From Globodera rostochiensis (Eukaryota; Nematoda; Chromadorea; Rhabditida; Heteroderidae), in NCBI GenBank assembly GCA_018350325.1, contig JAEVLN010000020.1, forward strand, positions 1,209,796 to 1,273,795: 64,000 bases of DNA, given 5' to 3'. Numbering within the stretch: position 1 is the stretch's first letter; every line of letters begins with the position of its first letter. Below, in pieces: positions 61,133 through 64,000 of this stretch. Under the pieces are notes generated by a model. The model worked only from the letters and a program-made list of their open reading frames with translations. It was not told where the DNA came from and searched no databases. Both the position numbers and the translations under genes were made by a program.

Positions 61133-63645
61133 TCATTTTTGAACAATAACAGAGTCGGACGGTTCGTCGACATATCGCGTGGCAATTCCATCCATTCCCT
61201 GTTTTAGTTCGCTCGGACATTTTGTTCCTTGATCATCAGTGCAAGCGCCGCCTGAACCGCCGTTGTCCTCCAGTCCACGCCAGGAGCGTAGCGCGAAATG
61301 ATTACCTGGAAAAAATTAGTTCAACAATCGAGTCCAATTCATTAAAAAGAATCGTTTAGTTGTCAAACGGAATATAAAAAGCCACAGAAGGTCTTTTGAA
61401 AATAATTTCCGACAAACATCACCTGCAGAATATTCCAACAACTGTCCGCCCCCGTTTCTGCTGCTGTCCGGCTCAGCGTCAGAAGAACGATGACGACGAA
61501 TGTTGCCCGAAGTCAGACTCACCAGTTCGATGGCATCGACACCATCCGCCGCCCCTCTTCTGCCAATTTCATCTGAAAATTTGCGCATTTTTGTTTCCAC
61601 AACGTCGTTAATTTTTTTTGCCTAACAAAAAAGAAAGCCAGCGCCATTTAAAAGAATGAAGCCGATGTTATTTTTGAGCAAAAAAGCCAAACCTTAAAAT
61701 ATATTGGTCAAAACAGAGTTTCGATCTCAAAATTCTTAAAAGCAGCAGTAAGACAACGAAAAGCAGGATTGAGCATCAAAAAACAGAAAATTCGACATTT
61801 TCTTCATTAAAAATCAAAAACTTTGCTTCATCGGGACTCTGATGAAAAAAACACTGTTTAGTGTCCGACCTTTTGCGAGCTGTTCAAAGTTCGGTGTCCA
61901 TCGCATATCGGCCAACCATTCCCTTTTGGTGGGATTCAGCGCCACTTCAGCCTCGAACACGCTAAGAATGGGCCGACAGAACTTGGTGCCGTCGTGGATG
62001 ATGCCGAATGGACAGCTGAGCAGCACAAAAGCGTCAACGTCGATGCCAAAGTTGGACAACTTCGCCTCGTTCAGCTCAAATAAATTTTATCAAAAAAATC
62101 AATCAATTAGGCGCGTATCCAGATAATTTTTTTGCGGGACTAGGTAATTAAAAATTCTTTAGGGGGAGGGTGGTTTTTTGATTTAGAATATTCAAGCAAT
62201 TTTTCTTATTTCTGTGTTTTACCCAAGACCAAAGCCGTTAACGATATTTGTTAAGAAAACTTGTCAAAGTTTGAACAAAATCTCCTCCTCTTTCTCGCAA
62301 ATCGTACTAGTTCATACGTCGTTGATTTAGGTTTCTTTGCAAAAATTGCACAAAAAGTGAAAGTTTGCGGATCACCTTGCCGATGTACATGACATATAGC
62401 CTTTTGCCGTCCCTCACGCACAGGTTGCGCACGCGTGCCACCGCCTCACGGCACCCGCGCAACGCCACAGCCCCGATCACCAGGCCCACAGTGCGAGCGT
62501 CGCGTAGTCGCTCGATTAGATACAGCCGCCTCAATAACATCCGATGGGCAGAAGTCCTGAAAAGCTGCAGTTCATCATGATCAGGTCAGCGGACAAAAAA
62601 TTTTAAAAAAAGCGCACTCAGAAGTATGAAATTTGCGTGTTTCCGGGCAGTAGACGACTGTCTGAATGTCTAAATTACAAAAAGTTACAAAACACCTGTC
62701 CCTTCACTTTTCCAATATGCCGAATTGTCATCTGCGCGATGGGCAACAACGGGTTGTCGGGTGAGCCAACAAAAATCAGAAAACGCCGCCGCTTCTTTAC
62801 CAAACCGTCGGCATCAAACCCACTCGGCACCTGGCGGCCGAGCAGTTCAGTTGCATTAGCATCCGACGGATTCGAAGGCGATTTTTGCATTGGCACTTTG
62901 AAGTTATGCACTTGGACGGAAGGTGAAAGTGCGGAAGCGATAGAATGCTCAAGAGAATCTGAAAAGGAATCGAACTTTTAAAGAAGTAACCATTTATTCT
63001 GATCATAAACCCTGAACGTGTGTGTAGCCGGCCTCGCAAATGAGCACCGCCTCATCCCAATGCTGATCGATAACAATTTGATTGAAAATTTCAGCTCTGA
63101 ACTGCTCGACAAATGTGTCCAACTCAAACGGACGCCTGAAATCAAATAAAATGATTATTTTTAAATGTCTTCACCTGCCAAAAATGTACAGCGCAGGCAT
63201 GCGACTGCCGCACTCGCTTAGGCACGCGTCTCCAAAATGGACGATGGAATCACATGCGATATGCTCAGCCGCAATTTCGTCAAGACAGCAGCTGAAGACA
63301 CAATTCATGTATAAAGTCCCCCACCCCCCACTCTGTGTTAAGACGCCATCCCAAAACTGTTGAAAGACCATTTTCATAGGCACCCATTTAAATATAGGAA
63401 AGAAAATGTGCCCACCTTCGATAGGAGGTGTCGGCTAACACGTACAACTTCCTCTCTTCCTCATTGCTGTTGTCATTGTTCATCGCCAGCTTCCGCTCCA
63501 CCGCTGCCACAAGTTGAAACGCAAATTCGAGCAGTTCATCGGGCAGTTGCAATGCAGTCCTGCGAAAGTTGTTTGCCAAAATCCACGAGCAGAGGCGCTC
63601 GACCTCAAAAAATGCAGCCAAATCGGAAATGTCGGAAAAAGCCAT
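61133..63645 (-). CDS. DPH2: DPH2, diphthamide biosynthesis subunit 2
   Basis: Eight exons fit in phase to 479 residues: 63416-63645, 63175-63291, 63011-63135, 62708-62958, 62376-62564, 61870-62074, 61423-61572 and 61133-61305. Human DPH2 is about 490. Landmarks in order are ALQLPDELL, LYVLADTSYRSCCLDEIAAE, IVHFGDACLS, ALYIFGRRPFE, FLIFVGSPDNP, RMLLRRLYLIERLRDARTVG, GKRLYVMYIGK, DAFVLLSCPFG, FCRPILSVFEAEVALNP, then LRSWRGLEDNGG and QGMDGIATRY. DPH1-DPH2 is an iron-sulphur enzyme that transfers the aminocarboxypropyl group of SAM to a histidine of elongation factor 2. Candidate cluster cysteines are in SCCLDE (Cys78/79) and LLSCPFG (Cys325). The protein should be cytosolic. All key regions are present, so it looks functional. 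DPH2 and the HSPBAP1-like gene downstream may share a transcript. Confidence 0.95.
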
Positions 63646-64000
63646 GGAAACAAATGCAGAAAATGCTTATAAACCTTCAATAATCGAAAGACAAATCTTG
63701 GAGAGATAAAACGATTCAGCTATATTAAAACCGAATATTTACAAGTTAAGTAATATTACAAAAGAAAGCTAATCAAAAAAATTCGTCAACCGCCCAAAAC
63801 ACTCACTTTAAATTTCCCACTTTATGCATTTGTTAATGGTTTTATATGCGTATTAAGATTTCAACATCGTTATTTGCTTGTTGAGAAAGGATACCAGTTC
63901 TTCCGAACCGCAAACTCGAATATTTTTTACATTCACATGAATTTTATTTTTTTCAAAAAATGGGAAGGGACCAGCTTTCTTTTAACGTTATTTAGAGATT
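63646..64000. other. upstream region of DPH2
   Basis: About 355 bp of AT-rich sequence upstream of the DPH2 start codon. It should hold the promoter or a trans-splice acceptor. No other gene is seen before the window ends. Confidence 0.5.

Overview
The window looks like nuclear DNA of a nematode. Genes have many short introns (often 40-150 bp), one gene carries a major sperm protein (MSP) domain, and there is a short interstitial run of the nematode telomere hexamer TTAGGC. Two introns of one gene appear to use GC-AG splice sites. I recall these being reported as frequent in plant-parasitic cyst nematodes, so a tylenchid host is a guess. Poly-G/poly-C runs, minisatellites and purine tracts are very abundant, and most long low-complexity open frames come from them.

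Layout. 0-2 kb: two long polypurine tracts. 4-8 kb (minus): a PDZ gene with a PTB-like segment resembling RGS12/loco, but no RGS domain seen. 8.5-9 kb: minisatellite. 12.8-14.1 kb and 16.9-18.7 kb (plus): unassigned coding exons. 20.4-22.9 kb (plus): an EGR/Krox-type three-finger transcription factor. 24.0-27.5 kb (minus): a 15-exon SLC17 anion transporter. 28.0-29.1 kb: two tiny convergent genes. 33.3-37.2 kb (minus): a Q/N-rich protein with a duplicated tyrosine-rich motif. 45.5-46.2 kb: a foldback-type element. 52.1-55.8 kb (minus): an ankyrin-repeat gene resembling the IkB/BCL3 family, plus further exons. 56.7-58.0 kb (plus): an MSP-domain protein with a 16-residue repeat tail. 58.4-60.9 kb (minus): an HSPBAP1-like JmjC oxygenase. 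61.1-63.6 kb (minus): DPH2 of diphthamide synthesis.

Exon models for the EGR, SLC17, MSP, HSPBAP1, DPH2 and Q-rich genes were built by hand from splice motifs and tested for phase; total coding lengths divide by three where the whole gene is modelled. Other models are partial and say so. The genes do not form one pathway. The only close same-strand pair is DPH2 then HSPBAP1, 215 bp apart, which could be a nematode operon. I found no tRNA, rRNA or CRISPR array by eye and no clearly new molecular system. The most unusual points are the splice-donor minisatellite inside the EGR zinc-finger region, the repeat-tailed MSP protein, and the repeated YYD/GFYYE motif.
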